DNA from: Campylobacter ureolyticus ACS-301-V-Sch3b
GTDB taxonomy: Bacteria; Campylobacterota; Campylobacteria; Campylobacterales; Campylobacteraceae
DNA length: 64,000 bases
Assembly: GCF_000413435.1 (NCBI RefSeq)
Contig: NZ_KE340327.1
Span: 1-64,000 of the forward strand
Direction of reading: 5' to 3'
Position numbers and translations under genes: made by a program. Position 1 is the first letter of the stretch, and each line of letters starts with the position of its first letter. Shown one piece after another: positions 17,663 through 27,454 of the stretch. The notes under the pieces are model-generated. The model was not told the origin of the DNA and did not search any database. It was given only the letters and a program-made list of their open reading frames with translations.

Positions 17663-18229
17663 TTATTTGCCATTTGTATTTTTTATACTATTTTTTATTT
17701 CTAGCATTATAATATTTAAAGCTTCTTTATAAATTTCATCACTAGAGTTTTCTTTTAAATTAACAATATTTGAAATTTCTTTTTCTTTAAACTCTTTTTT
17801 ATTTAAAGGGTTTGTAATTTTGTATTTTATTACAAATTCAAACTCTGTTTTAGAGCCTTTTTTTCTTACATTAAAGGCAAAAATTTCATAACTAAGTGAA
17901 TTTTCAAACTCTTTAAATTTGTCATTTTGAAACTCTTTTTTTAGAATTTCATTTAAATTATCTATAACTTTTTTAGAGTCTATAAATTTATTTAAAACTA
18001 AAAATTTATTTTTTACAGTATTTCCACCATGTATAAAAACCTCACCCTTTTTTAAGTCTGATTTTGTAATATTATGTTCTAACAGATTTTTATCTCTTTG
18101 ACAAAAATCCATTTGTGGATGTTTAAATTCACTATTTTCACCAAAAAACTCTTTAAAATTTGAGCTATTTGTCTCGTTAGAAAATAAAAAAGACAATACA
18201 AAACATGCTAAAACTAACTTTTTAATCAT
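17663..18229 (-). CDS. Exported protein of unknown function
   Basis: A 188-residue product with a signal peptide (MIKKLVLACFVLSFLFS). The mature region is highly charged and lysine-rich, with no motif I recognise; one cysteine sits near residue 43. It overlaps the end of the YigZ gene by one base, so both are probably on one transcript, although nothing links their functions. Final asparagine- and lysine-rich residues look like a disordered tail. Confidence 0.65.
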   Translation of the reverse strand: MIKKLVLACFVLSFLFSNETNSSNFKEFFGENSEFKHPQMDFCQRDKNLLEHNITKSDLKKGEVFIHGGNTVKNKFLVLNKFIDSKKVIDNLNEILKKEFQNDKFKEFENSLSYEIFAFNVRKKGSKTEFEFVIKYKITNPLNKKEFKEKEISNIVNLKENSSDEIYKEALNIIMLEIKNSIKNTNGK

Positions 18230-18852
18230 TAAAAATCCTTTAAAATATCTTTTGCAAAAAGCGGAATTGATAAAAATTTAAACTCATCTATCAAAAAAAC
18301 TTTACAAAAATCATAAAACTTTATAAACTCATCTTTATTTACTGAAATTTCAATACAAGCTCCAAAATTTCCAAATTCTTTTTGGCATTTTAAGCCCTCT
18401 TTATCTAGAAAATACTCAAATCTTGATATCAGGCTAAATGGGACAAAAAATGAGCAGCTATTTTTTATCTCAAAATCTATTAATTCAGCTTGGCTAATAG
18501 CTAGATTTACACTTGAACTATATGCTCTTACAAGTCCTCCAGTACCAAGCTTTATGCCGCCAAAATACCTTACTATAAAAACTCCAGCATTTATAATATC
18601 AGCACCTCTTAAAGAGTTTAGTGCAGGTGGTCCGCTTGTGCCTTTTGGCTCTCCATCATCACTTTGGTTTTCAACGATTTGAAGATATTTATTATAAAAC
18701 CTATAAGCCCAAACTATATGAACTGCTTTTGGATGCTCAGCCTTCAATCTCTCATGGGTTTTATCAAAAAGCTCATACGGAACTAAAAAAGACAAAAAAG
18801 TTGATTTTTTTATTTCTTGTTTTGCGTAATATTCGCTATTTACTGTTTGCAA
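18229..18852 (-). CDS. YigZ/IMPACT family protein
   Basis: A 207-residue protein of the YigZ (UPF0029/IMPACT) family. The conserved core H-I-V-WAYRF (about 45-52), DDGEPKGTSGPP (65-76) and VRYFGGIKLGTGGLVRAY (about 93-110) is intact. The C-terminal ferredoxin-like domain is present. Bacterial members are of uncertain function, possibly linked to translation. The start is TTG at 18852-18850 with AAGGG upstream. The gene is divergent from the hrcA operon. Confidence 0.88.
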   Translation of the reverse strand: MQTVNSEYYAKQEIKKSTFLSFLVPYELFDKTHERLKAEHPKAVHIVWAYRFYNKYLQIVENQSDDGEPKGTSGPPALNSLRGADIINAGVFIVRYFGGIKLGTGGLVRAYSSSVNLAISQAELIDFEIKNSCSFFVPFSLISRFEYFLDKEGLKCQKEFGNFGACIEISVNKDEFIKFYDFCKVFLIDEFKFLSIPLFAKDILKDF

Positions 18853-18980
18853 AAATTTCCCTTTATTGTTTTTTAATCTCTATTTTATCTAAAAAATATA
18901 AATTAAAAGTATTATTTAGTCTTTAAAAGTTGAGTGTTAGAGACTAAATAAAATTAAATTAATAAATTTATATAAAATAC

Positions 18981-19009
18981 TTGACATTGTAACGCTCACA
19001 TTGTATAAT
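18981..19009 (+). promoter_or_regulatory. Consensus sigma-70 promoter of hrcA-grpE-dnaK
   Basis: TTGACA at 18981-18986, then exactly 17 bp, then TATAAT at 19004-19009. A full -35 box is unusual in Campylobacter and suggests a strong promoter that depends on repression. The CIRCE element begins 6 bp after the -10 box, covering the likely transcription start. Confidence 0.85.
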
Positions 19010-19014
19010 ACCAC

Positions 19015-19041
19015 TTAGCAATTTAAAATATAGAGTGCTAA
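19015..19041 (+). promoter_or_regulatory. CIRCE operator for HrcA
   Basis: The arrangement is TTAGCAATT, nine bases, then GAGTGCTAA. The right arm matches the CIRCE consensus (TTAGCACTC-N9-GAGTGCTAA) perfectly; the left arm keeps TTAGCA but has ATT in place of CTC. The encoded repressor HrcA is the next gene, so autoregulation of the chaperone operon is expected. Confidence 0.85.
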
Positions 19042-19102
19042 CATTAAAAGCCAATTTAAAATGTATTTTTAGATTTGGCAAGTTTATTTGAGGTTTTATG
19101 GG

Positions 19103-19894
19103 ATGAAGATAAATAAAAGAGATTTAATACTTAATTACATAATAGAGGCTTATTTGGATGAAAATACTCCAATTGGCTCTGTTGATTTAGGTCTTAGAAT
19201 GGATGGTTTGATCCCAGCTTCAACCATTAGAGTTTATTTTAAAAAGCTAAGCGATGAGGGTGCTTTAAAGCAGCTTCACATAAGCGGCGGTAGAATGCCA
19301 ACTGTTTTGACTATGAAAAACTATTGGGAGAAAAAACTTAGCAATTTAGACAAAAAGTTTATTGTAAATGAGCAAGTTTTAGAGCAAGTTTTAGATAAAT
19401 TTAGTATTTATTGTATGATTTTTAGCTCAGATAATGAAATTTTAAATGAGGTGATAAATTATAGAGATAGGTTTATTATACTTTGTTTTTCAAGAAGTGA
19501 AATTGTTTTAAAATTTGATTATAGAGTTTATGATTTACTTTTAAATTTGGTTGGAACAGAGCTTAAAGACTTGGAGAGAATTTCTATTCAAGTTGGATTA
19601 AGTGATCTTAGAACTAAGCTAAAGGAGCTTAAAAGATCTGAAATTAAGTTTATGGCAAATGAAGTAATTGCATATAAAATATTTGAAGATGAAAGATTTA
19701 AAATGCTTTTTGAGCCAAGCATAACAACAAAATTTAGTAAAAATTTACTCTTTTATCCGATTTTTGAACAAGGATTTATGGGTATAAAAACAGATGTTGT
19801 TTATAAAAACAGTGATGCTACTATGCTTTGTGCAGGAAGTGTTTATGAAGATTATGAAAAATTTTTTAATATTATAGGAATGGAGGCAGCATGA
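19103..19894 (+). CDS. hrcA: Heat-inducible transcription repressor HrcA
   Basis: The product (about 263 residues) has an N-terminal winged helix (RDLILNYIIEAYLDENTPIG near 4-23, then STIRVYFKKLSDEG near 43-56) and an HrcA-type effector region. It represses class I heat-shock genes through CIRCE. I chose ATG 19103 over TTG 19088, which would add five residues without a convincing ribosome-binding site. Its stop overlaps the grpE start in ATGA, so the genes are coupled. The gene order hrcA-grpE-dnaK is standard for Campylobacterota. Confidence 0.9.
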   Translation: MKINKRDLILNYIIEAYLDENTPIGSVDLGLRMDGLIPASTIRVYFKKLSDEGALKQLHISGGRMPTVLTMKNYWEKKLSNLDKKFIVNEQVLEQVLDKFSIYCMIFSSDNEILNEVINYRDRFIILCFSRSEIVLKFDYRVYDLLLNLVGTELKDLERISIQVGLSDLRTKLKELKRSEIKFMANEVIAYKIFEDERFKMLFEPSITTKFSKNLLFYPIFEQGFMGIKTDVVYKNSDATMLCAGSVYEDYEKFFNIIGMEAA

Positions 19895-20466
19895 ATCAAG
19901 ATGAACTAAAAAATGGTTTTTGTGCTGATTATAAGTGTGAAAATATAAACAATCAAGCTGATTGTACAGATAACAAAGAGTGTGAGTGTGAAGAAAAATC
20001 AGATAAAAACTCACAAAATGATGAGGTTATAAAGCTTCAAAATGAACTTAGTGAACTAACTGATAAATTTTATAGAGCAAATGCAGATTTTGAAAACATC
20101 AAAAAGCGTCTTGAAAAAGAAAAGCTTACCGCAGTTGCTTATGCAAGCGAGAGTTTTGCAAAGGATATTTTACCAGTAATTGATGCTTTAGAAGAGGCTT
20201 TAAAGATACAAACACAAGGTGATGACTTGGCAAGCAAGATAAAAGATGGTGTAAAACAGTGTCTTGATATGATGCTAAGAAGTCTTGAAAAACAAGGTAT
20301 CAAGCAAATTGAAACTGATGGTAAATTTGATCATAATATCCACAATGCGATAAATCAAGTTGAAGATGAGTCAAAAGAAAGTGGAGATATCCATCAAGTT
20401 TATCAAAAAGGATATTTGTATAAAGATAGAGTTTTAAGACCAGCAATGGTTGTTGTAGTAAAATAA
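19891..20466 (+). CDS. grpE: Nucleotide exchange factor GrpE
   Basis: Releases ADP from DnaK. The 191 residues have an acidic, cysteine-bearing N-terminal tail, a long coiled-coil helix (about 45-100, ELSELTDKFYRANADFENIK) and the C-terminal beta domain with GVKQCLDMMLRSLEKQGI and the family ending LRPAMVVVVK. It lies between hrcA (4-bp overlap) and dnaK (27-bp gap). Four cysteines in the N-terminal tail (residues 9, 14, 22, 28-30 area) are unusual for GrpE. Confidence 0.95.
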   Translation: MNQDELKNGFCADYKCENINNQADCTDNKECECEEKSDKNSQNDEVIKLQNELSELTDKFYRANADFENIKKRLEKEKLTAVAYASESFAKDILPVIDALEEALKIQTQGDDLASKIKDGVKQCLDMMLRSLEKQGIKQIETDGKFDHNIHNAINQVEDESKESGDIHQVYQKGYLYKDRVLRPAMVVVVK

Positions 20467-20493
20467 AAATAAATTTAATAAAAAGGATAAAAA

Positions 20494-22383
20494 ATGAGTA
20501 AAGTTATAGGAATTGACTTAGGAACAACAAATTCAGCAGTTGCAATATTTGAAAGAGGCGAAAGTAAAATCATCCCAAATAAAGAGGGAAAAAACACAAC
20601 TCCTTCAATTGTTGCTTTTACAGATAAGGGTGAGGTTTTAGTAGGTGATACTGCAAAGCGTCAAGCTGTTACAAATCCATCAAAAACAATTTATTCTATA
20701 AAAAGAATAATGGGTTTGATGATGAATGAGAACAATGCTAAAGAAGCACAAAAAAGACTTCCTTATAAAATAGTTGATAGAAACGGTGCAGCAGCTGTTG
20801 AGATCGATGGTAAAGTTTATACACCACAAGAAATTTCAGCAAAAGTTTTGATGAAATTAAAAGAAGATGCTGAAAGTTATCTAGGTGGAAGCGTTGTAGA
20901 TGCTGTTATTACAGTTCCAGCATATTTTAACGATAGTCAAAGAAAAGCTACAAAAGAAGCCGGAACTATCGCAGGTTTAAATGTTTTAAGAATAGTAAAT
21001 GAGCCAACTGCGGCAGCTTTGGCTTATGGACTTGATAAAAAAGAGAGTGAGAAAATCGTAGTTTATGATTTAGGTGGTGGAACATTTGATGTCACAGTTC
21101 TAGAAACTGGAGATAATGTCGTTGAGGTTTTGGCAACTGGAGGGGACGCGTTTTTAGGTGGAGATGACTTTGATAATAAGCTAATTGATTGGCTTTTAGC
21201 AGAGTTTAAAAGTGAAAGTGGAATTGATTTAAAAAATGATGTTATGGCTATGCAAAGACTTAAAGAAGCTGCTGAAAATGCCAAAAAAGAGTTAAGCTCA
21301 GCAATGGAAACAACTGTAAATCTACCATTTATTACAGCCGATGCAACAGGACCAAAACACTTAACAAAAACCCTAACAAGAGCTAAATTTGAAAGTATGA
21401 TTGAGGATTTGGTAGCAAGTACAATTAAAACACTTAAAAATGTTATGAGTGATGCTGGAGTATCTAACTCAGATATCGCTGAAATCGTAATGGTAGGTGG
21501 CTCAACAAGAGTTCCTTTAGTTCAAGAAGAAGTTAAAAAAGCATTTGGTGGAAAAGAGTTAAATAAATCTGTTAATCCTGATGAGGTTGTAGCAATTGGT
21601 GCAGCTATCCAAGGTGCTGTTATAAAAGGTGATGTAAAAGATGTACTTTTACTTGATGTTACACCTCTTAGCCTTGGAATTGAAACACTTGGTGGCGTTA
21701 TGACAAAAGTTATTGAAAAGGGCACAACAATACCAACTAAAAAATCTCAAGTTTTCTCAACTGCAGAAGACAACCAAACTGCAGTTACTATAAATGTACT
21801 TCAAGGTGAGAGAGAGTTTGCAAAAGATAACAAAACTTTGGGTAATTTTAATCTTGAGGGCATTATGCCAGCTCAACGCGGTATCCCACAAATTGAAGTT
21901 CAATTTGATATCGACGCAAACGGTATTTTAACAGTTTCAGCTAAAGATAAAGCAACTGGAAAAGCAACTGATATAAGAATTACTGGATCAAGCGGACTAA
22001 GTGAGTCAGAGATTGATAAAATGGTAAAAGATGCCGAGCTTCACAAAGAAGAGGACTCAAAGAGAAAAGAGCTTATTGAAACAAGAAATCAAGCCGATGG
22101 TATAGCTCATCAAACTGAAAAAACTCTAAATGAAATGGGTGAAAAAATCCCTAGTGATGTTAGAGCAAAAATTGAAAGTGCCTTAAATGATCTTAAAGCT
22201 ACTTTAAAAGATGAGAGTGCTACAAAAGAGGCAATTGATAGCAAGGTTCAAGCTTTAAGTAAAGTTGCTGAAGATATGTATAAAGCAGCAGCAAGTCAAA
22301 ATGCTGGTGCAAATAACGCCGGTGCTGATAATAAAAGTGGCAAGAAAAATGACGATGATGTAATAGATGCTGAAGTTGAGTAA
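20494..22383 (+). CDS. dnaK: Chaperone DnaK (Hsp70)
   Basis: A full-length 629-residue Hsp70. The ATPase signatures [12 protein letters not shown] (6-17), [15 protein letters not shown] near 190 and [14 protein letters not shown] near 330 are intact, followed by the linker [19 protein letters not shown] near 385 and the substrate-binding domain. The C-terminus ends in the acidic [10 protein letters not shown], matching the EEVD-like tail that contacts co-chaperones. AAAAGGA precedes the ATG. dnaJ is not in this window. Confidence 0.98.
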   Translation: MSKVIGIDLGTTNSAVAIFERGESKIIPNKEGKNTTPSIVAFTDKGEVLVGDTAKRQAVTNPSKTIYSIKRIMGLMMNENNAKEAQKRLPYKIVDRNGAAAVEIDGKVYTPQEISAKVLMKLKEDAESYLGGSVVDAVITVPAYFNDSQRKATKEAGTIAGLNVLRIVNEPTAAALAYGLDKKESEKIVVYDLGGGTFDVTVLETGDNVVEVLATGGDAFLGGDDFDNKLIDWLLAEFKSESGIDLKNDVMAMQRLKEAAENAKKELSSAMETTVNLPFITADATGPKHLTKTLTRAKFESMIEDLVASTIKTLKNVMSDAGVSNSDIAEIVMVGGSTRVPLVQEEVKKAFGGKELNKSVNPDEVVAIGAAIQGAVIKGDVKDVLLLDVTPLSLGIETLGGVMTKVIEKGTTIPTKKSQVFSTAEDNQTAVTINVLQGEREFAKDNKTLGNFNLEGIMPAQRGIPQIEVQFDIDANGILTVSAKDKATGKATDIRITGSSGLSESEIDKMVKDAELHKEEDSKRKELIETRNQADGIAHQTEKTLNEMGEKIPSDVRAKIESALNDLKATLKDESATKEAIDSKVQALSKVAEDMYKAAASQNAGANNAGADNKSGKKNDDDVIDAEVE

Positions 22384-22454
22384 AACTTATCTTCAAAGTG
22401 GCTTAAATTTAGTTTATGTCACTTAAACAGTTACTCAAAATTTATATAAATCAA

Positions 22455-22495
22455 TTAAGGTGCTAAATTTGGCACCTTAAATTTTATCTCTTTTT
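22455..22495 (+). terminator. Intrinsic terminator after dnaK
   Basis: TTAAGGTGC and GCACCTTAA form a 9-bp perfect stem around an 8-base loop (22455-22480), followed by a T-rich run ending in TTTTT. It lies 70 bp after the dnaK stop. Confidence 0.85.
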
Positions 22496-22605
22496 AAAAT
22501 ATTATCTATAATATATTTATTGTTATCATTAAAAATAAAACTTTTTGAAAATTGATTTTAAGCAACAAAGTTATATAATTTCTTCATTACATTTAAAGGT
22601 TAAAT

Positions 22606-23883
22606 TTGAAAAACAAATTTTTAAATTCATTTATAATTATAACTTTAGTTTTAGTTGCTTTTATAGTTTATAATAAATTTGAACTCTCTCAAAATTCTCA
22701 TTTTACAGTTACAGCTGATACCATTATAAAACCAGGTTCTGAAATTTCAAAGTATGTGACTCAAGAAGAAGTTGATAGCTTTAGTTTTAGGTATTGGGAT
22801 ATAGATTATAACTCAAAGCCAAATGTAGTTGAAGAGCCACTTAAAGATATAGAACTTAAAAAACTTCTTAAGTCAAAAAATACAAATAAAATCTTATCTT
22901 TTATGAAAGATAATAATATTAGTGTTGATTATATATTGTATGGCGGAGTTACACCTTTAATGTATGCTAGTTTTTGGGGAGATGAAAACACAACAAAAGA
23001 GTTAATTAATCTTGGTGCAGACATCAGAGCTAAAGATGAGCAAGGTTTAAACCCTTTTGCTTATGCTTTATCTATGAATAGTATAAAAGTAGTTAAAATT
23101 TTACTTAATAATGGGATTAAATTTGAAGAAGCAAAAGTTATACAATATTATTTAACTAACTTGCCAAATTACTACAACACAGAAAAACTAATTGTGGATG
23201 GAGATAATGTTAATATTATTTATAAAGATATAGAATTTAATCACGACCATTCAAAACCAGCAGTTTATGTTTTTGATTATTTAGTTTATAGCAACTCCTA
23301 TGAGCTTGCAAAAATGGCATTTAGAGATGGTTATAAACCATATACCTATAATCGTATAAATGAATACGACCAAGTAGAGGTTGGAAATTCCATAAATGAT
23401 TTTTTTACAAAAGAAGATATTGATAATCTTATAATTCTTGCAAAACAATCAAAAAGAGATATGTTTGACTATAATTTATCTATGGATGAATTAAAATATA
23501 ACCATAGTTTATATAAACCGCTAGAAGATATCCCAAACTTCGAACCAATGCTAGATTTACTACTTGAACATAATGTCTCAGGACAACCTTCAAAAGAACT
23601 TATGAAAAGAGAGTATGATATGTGTTATGAGGACTATATTTTTTTTTATAATGAAAGAAAAAAATCATTGATAAGTGGTGATAGAACAAAAGAGGACTTT
23701 AGGAATTTAAATATTACAATAAATTATTACGATAAACATTGCTCAGATAAAAATGGAACTTTTACTACTAAAGGAATGGTATCGTGGAGAAATGACTACC
23801 AAAAACATTATAATATGTTCAGTTTTTTAAGAGCAAATAAAGATGATAAGGAAAAGGTAATTTACATTGGCGACAACAAGTAA
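22606..23883 (+). CDS. Membrane-anchored or exported ankyrin-repeat protein
   Basis: A 425-residue product from TTG with AAAGG upstream. Residues 5-22 are a hydrophobic signal or anchor, and the rest is hydrophilic, so it should face the periplasm. Two ankyrin repeats are clear: GVTPLMYASFWGDENTTKEL (about 106) and LNPFAYALSMNSIKVVKILL (about 139), ending in NGIKF. The C-terminal half has no recognised domain. Function is unknown; such proteins usually bind a partner. It has no close operon partner. Confidence 0.7.
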   Translation: MKNKFLNSFIIITLVLVAFIVYNKFELSQNSHFTVTADTIIKPGSEISKYVTQEEVDSFSFRYWDIDYNSKPNVVEEPLKDIELKKLLKSKNTNKILSFMKDNNISVDYILYGGVTPLMYASFWGDENTTKELINLGADIRAKDEQGLNPFAYALSMNSIKVVKILLNNGIKFEEAKVIQYYLTNLPNYYNTEKLIVDGDNVNIIYKDIEFNHDHSKPAVYVFDYLVYSNSYELAKMAFRDGYKPYTYNRINEYDQVEVGNSINDFFTKEDIDNLIILAKQSKRDMFDYNLSMDELKYNHSLYKPLEDIPNFEPMLDLLLEHNVSGQPSKELMKREYDMCYEDYIFFYNERKKSLISGDRTKEDFRNLNITINYYDKHCSDKNGTFTTKGMVSWRNDYQKHYNMFSFLRANKDDKEKVIYIGDNK

Positions 23884-23956
23884 ATGAAAAATAGTAACTA
23901 AATTATTACTTAAAAGTAATAAAATTATAATAAATAAAATTTAAAAAGGATAAACA

Positions 23957-23995
23957 ATGGGCGAAGCAACATTTAAAAATAATAGTAGTCTATGA
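23957..23995 (+). other. Twelve-codon open frame with good ribosome-binding site
   Basis: AAAAAGGATAAACA leads to an ATG that stops after 12 codons, running 6 bp into the end of convergent ybeY. The site looks like the start of a deleted gene rather than a working peptide. I see no homology. Confidence 0.3.
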
Positions 23996-24391
23996 ATTTC
24001 TTACAATCAAGCTTTTTGGAAGATTAAATTTATTTATAATTTTTTCTTCCATTTTTCTCATTTCTCCATTGTCTATTTCGTGATCATATCCTAAAATATG
24101 AAGTAATCCATGTGTAAAAAGTAGGGCGATTTCATCATCTAAGTTGTGTTTAAGCTCCTTTGATTTTTCATCTGCAAGATCTAAATTTATAACAACTGAA
24201 CCAAGTGGAAAATTTGGTATTTTAGCATAAGGAAAGCTTAAAACATCAGTTGTTTTATCTATGTTTCTTTCTTTTTTATTAAGATCATGCATCTCGCTAG
24301 TGTTTAAAAAGATAAGCTCAATCTCAGCATCTGTTAATTCACTAGCAATTAAATCTAAAATTTTAGGATATTTCTCATCGCAACTTATCAA
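23990..24391 (-). CDS. ybeY: Endoribonuclease YbeY (16S rRNA maturation)
   Basis: Metal-dependent RNase that helps mature the 16S rRNA 3' end and in ribosome quality control. The zinc motif [11 protein letters not shown] (near 94-104) has the three histidines, and the central TDVLSFPY and GSVVINLD stretches are typical. At 133 residues it is slightly short but complete. The start is TTG at 24391-24389, preceded by AAGG on the minus strand. It is divergent from queC. Confidence 0.93.
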   Translation of the reverse strand: MISCDEKYPKILDLIASELTDAEIELIFLNTSEMHDLNKKERNIDKTTDVLSFPYAKIPNFPLGSVVINLDLADEKSKELKHNLDDEIALLFTHGLLHILGYDHEIDNGEMRKMEEKIINKFNLPKSLIVRNS

Positions 24392-24459
24392 ATTTAAAAT
24401 CCTTTTTTAGTTAAATTTGGCTAAGATTATACCAAAATTTATAATATAAAAGGGTGAAA

Positions 24460-25125
24460 ATGAAAAAAGCACTTTGTATAATAAGTGGTGGAATGGATAG
24501 TGTAACATCAGCATATATAGCAAAAAACGAAGGCTATGAGATAGTTGCGCTTCATTTTGATTATAATCAAAGAACTATGAATAAGGAAAAAGAGTGTTTT
24601 AATAAAATTTGTGATGAGTTAAAGGTTGTTAAAAAAGAGATTTTAGATGTTAGTTTTATTTCTCAAATTGGGGCTAATGCTTTAACTGATAGGAGTTTAG
24701 AAATTCCAAAAGATGGACTAAGCAATGAGGTGCCAATAACTTATGTTCCTTTTAGAAATGGTATATTTTTAAGCATTGCAGCAGCTTTAGCCGAGCGTGA
24801 AAAGTGTGAGGCGATATTTATAGGAGTAGTTGAAGAAGATAGTAGTGGATATCCTGATTGCTCCCAAGAGTTTATAAAAAGCATGGAAAAATCAATTAAC
24901 TTAGGGCGAGAAACAAGCATTAAAACAAAAATCCTAACTCCATTAGTTCATTTAAGTAAAGCTCAGATTGTTCAAAAAGCATTTAGTTTAAAAGTCCCTT
25001 TGCAATATACTTGGAGTTGCTATGAAAGAGAAGATTTGGCGTGTGGAGTTTGTGATAGTTGCAGACTTAGACTAAAAGGTTTTAAAGAAGCAGGTAAAAA
25101 AGATCTAATAAAATACGCTAATTAA
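24460..25125 (+). CDS. queC: 7-cyano-7-deazaguanine synthase
   Basis: Makes preQ0, the precursor of queuosine, from carboxy-deazaguanine, ammonia and ATP. The N-terminal PP-loop SGGMDS (about 7-12) binds ATP. The zinc-binding cysteines appear as [19 protein letters not shown] near 188-206. Length 221 is normal. ATG 24460 is chosen because AGGG lies at proper spacing; GTG 24454 would abut it. preQ0 can also feed 7-deazaguanine DNA modification, but no such genes are seen here. Confidence 0.95.
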   Translation: MKKALCIISGGMDSVTSAYIAKNEGYEIVALHFDYNQRTMNKEKECFNKICDELKVVKKEILDVSFISQIGANALTDRSLEIPKDGLSNEVPITYVPFRNGIFLSIAAALAEREKCEAIFIGVVEEDSSGYPDCSQEFIKSMEKSINLGRETSIKTKILTPLVHLSKAQIVQKAFSLKVPLQYTWSCYEREDLACGVCDSCRLRLKGFKEAGKKDLIKYAN

Positions 25126-25128
25126 AGT

Positions 25129-26964
25129 TTAGCTAAAAAATATTGCATCCATATCAACTTCAACAAAAGGAATTTTTTCAAGCACATGAGAAAGCATTAC
25201 TAAATTTTTGTAAGTGTGTGAGCGAAGTAGTATTTCATATCTAAATTTTGAAGCAATGTATTCAATTACGGCTTTTCCATGTCCAATAACTTCGATATCT
25301 TTAAATTTAGGTATGATTTCTAGGCATTTTTGTGTAATTTCATTTGCAGTTTTTTCATCTTTATGTGATATTAAAACTCTTAAAATTTTAGTAAAAGGTG
25401 GATATAAATCTTCTCTAAACTCAGTTTCATCTTCTAAAAACTCATCATATTTGTCTAGATAACTTTTAAAAAAATCAGCTTGTTTTGTTTGTATTAATAC
25501 TTTTGCATTGCCGACTCTTCCAGCTCTTCCAGCTATTTGCATACATAAAGCCAAGGTTTTTTCTCTTGCTCTAAAATCAGCATACGCTAGTCCAGTATCA
25601 ATACCCATTATCACAGCTAGTTTTACATTGTGATAATCATGCCCTTTACTAAGCATTTGAGTGCCTACTAAAATATCTATTTTTTTATCATTAAAGTCTT
25701 TTAATAAATTTGTAAGTTTTCTTTGTGTTGTTATTTCATCTTTATCAAATTTAGCAATTTTTGCTTCTTTAAAGACATTTTGAAGAGTTTCTAAAACCTC
25801 ACTTGTTCCCATTCTTTTGGCTTCAAAAGTATCTCCGCCACATTTTTGGCAAGTTGTATTTTTATGAGTTGTATATCCACAATAGTGGCAAATCAAGGCA
25901 TTTTTATTTTTGTGAATGCTCATTCCAACACTACAGAATGGGCATTTTATTATTTCACCACATTTTGTGCATTGTTTATATTTAAAATTTGCTCTTGTGG
26001 GTAAAAAAACAATAGCTTGATTTTTGTTTTCAAGACAAGTTTTTATCTCTCTTAAAATTTTTGGTGAAATTTCAGTTTCGTTTTCATCATAAATTATTTC
26101 CTTACTGCTTTTAAAAAATGTTCCTTTTAGCCTAAAAAAAGGTTGTTTTTTATAAGTTGTAAGTGAAGGCGTAGCTGAGCCAAGTACTACTTTTATATCA
26201 AATTTACTAGCTAAAAAAATAGCTAAATCTCTTGCATTATATCGTGGTTTTGTGGCTGATTTATAACTATCATCATGCTCTTCATCAACAACTATAAGGC
26301 TTAAATTTGTAAATGGTAAAAAAAGAGCCGATCTAGCTCCTGCAATTAATTTTATCTTTCCATCTTCAAAATTTTTAAGTAAAATCTCTTTTTTTTTAGG
26401 TGTTATTTTAGAGTGCCAAACACCTACAAAATCGCCAAAATACTCTTTTAATCTTTTTTCCATTTGTGGAGTTAAGGAAATTTCAGGCATTAAAAAAAGT
26501 ACTTGTTTTCCTAAGTTTAACTCTTTTACTATTAGTGAAATATAAATTTCACTTTTCCCGCTTCCAGTATCACCAAATATAAGGCTTGTTTTATGTTCTG
26601 TTGTAAAATTTAAAGCTTTGCTTTGAAGTGGGCTTAATGTTGGAGTTTTATCAAAATTATGATTTATAAAATTTGAACTTTTAAATGGAGTAAAAATTTT
26701 AAAAACCATGCCTAAATTACAAGCATAATAGTAGTTTATAAACTTAGCCAAAGTTTTTTGAATATCACTAAATTTCTCATCACAAATACTTAAAATCTCT
26801 AAAGTTTGAAATTTTGGCTTTTTGACTTCTTTTAAAACTACAGCTTGTTTTGTATTTTTTGAAAGAGAAACTAAAACTAAGCTATAAATTCCGAGCTTAG
26901 TTTTAGAATGATATGCTAGAGGTCTTAAATTTAGACCTAAAATAAAGACTTCGTAGTAAAACAT
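25129..26964 (-). CDS. priA: Primosomal protein N' (replication restart helicase)
   Basis: Superfamily 2 helicase that reloads replisomes at stalled forks. Walker A GDTGSGKSE lies near residue 130, DEEHDDSYK near 227, and the double zinc region runs CTKCGEIIKCPFCSVG through CHYCG to CQKCGGD near 335-380. QIAGRAGRVG (motif VI) is near 480. At 611 residues it is shorter than E. coli PriA (732), as usual for Campylobacterota. Its ATG directly follows the stop of an upstream prepilin gene, so the two are co-transcribed. Confidence 0.94.
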   Translation of the reverse strand: MFYYEVFILGLNLRPLAYHSKTKLGIYSLVLVSLSKNTKQAVVLKEVKKPKFQTLEILSICDEKFSDIQKTLAKFINYYYACNLGMVFKIFTPFKSSNFINHNFDKTPTLSPLQSKALNFTTEHKTSLIFGDTGSGKSEIYISLIVKELNLGKQVLFLMPEISLTPQMEKRLKEYFGDFVGVWHSKITPKKKEILLKNFEDGKIKLIAGARSALFLPFTNLSLIVVDEEHDDSYKSATKPRYNARDLAIFLASKFDIKVVLGSATPSLTTYKKQPFFRLKGTFFKSSKEIIYDENETEISPKILREIKTCLENKNQAIVFLPTRANFKYKQCTKCGEIIKCPFCSVGMSIHKNKNALICHYCGYTTHKNTTCQKCGGDTFEAKRMGTSEVLETLQNVFKEAKIAKFDKDEITTQRKLTNLLKDFNDKKIDILVGTQMLSKGHDYHNVKLAVIMGIDTGLAYADFRAREKTLALCMQIAGRAGRVGNAKVLIQTKQADFFKSYLDKYDEFLEDETEFREDLYPPFTKILRVLISHKDEKTANEITQKCLEIIPKFKDIEVIGHGKAVIEYIASKFRYEILLRSHTYKNLVMLSHVLEKIPFVEVDMDAIFFS

Positions 26965-27396
26965 TTATTCAAAAAGATTACAGTAATCCTTTATACAAAT
27001 AAAATCACCAGCTTGTCCAGAAGCATTTTTATCTCCTACTAATGCAAAAGTGGCGCATTTTCCTGCTACGCAAGCAGTTGCGGTTGTCTTACTAAAAGTC
27101 CAACCATTTCTTGCATTTCCTTCTTTTATACCACCTTGAACCACACTTTTAAAGCCATCATTGGCAAGAGCTTCTATATTAGCATCTTTTTTCCATTCAC
27201 TTAATCTTCCTTCCATCATTGCCTTGCTTTTATCGAGTGCTATACCACTTCTTATAGAGGCTAAATCAGCCCTGACTTTAGCCATCGTAGCATCATCTCT
27301 TGTAACTGAAAGTTTTGGAAGTGCAACTCCTGCTAAAATTCCTAAAATAACAATAACAAAAACTAGCTCAATCATAGTAAAAGCTTTTTTATTCAT
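26965..27396 (-). CDS. Type IV/II prepilin-like protein
   Basis: A 143-residue class III signal protein: KKAFTMIELVFVIVILGILA at residues 3-22 has the prepilin-peptidase site (A4|F5, with E9) and the hydrophobic helix that packs in the pilus core. The globular part has three cysteines near 108-140 (ACVAGKC and DYC), typical of minor pilins. It probably takes part in the DNA-uptake or type II secretion machine; a prepilin peptidase is encoded at 43971-44747. AAGGAG precedes the ATG. It abuts priA. Confidence 0.88.
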   Translation of the reverse strand: MNKKAFTMIELVFVIVILGILAGVALPKLSVTRDDATMAKVRADLASIRSGIALDKSKAMMEGRLSEWKKDANIEALANDGFKSVVQGGIKEGNARNGWTFSKTTATACVAGKCATFALVGDKNASGQAGDFICIKDYCNLFE

Positions 27397-27454
27397 ATTT
27401 TCTCCTTTTTTTCATACATATATGAAATTTAAACAATTATATCAAAAAAACCCA

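Noticed and set aside
23635..23655. T9 tract in the ankyrin gene as a phase-variable switch
   Set aside because: Campylobacter phase variation mostly uses G or C tracts; T-runs are common in this AT-rich DNA and the frame is intact.
24460..25125. queC as part of a 7-deazaguanine DNA-modification (Dpd) system
   Set aside because: No dpdA-like or tgt-like modification gene is near; a housekeeping queuosine role is simpler.
25803..25985. Short plus-strand open frame opposite priA, and other antisense open frames across the window
   Set aside because: They lie inside well-supported genes, lack ribosome-binding sites and have the composition expected of antisense shadows.
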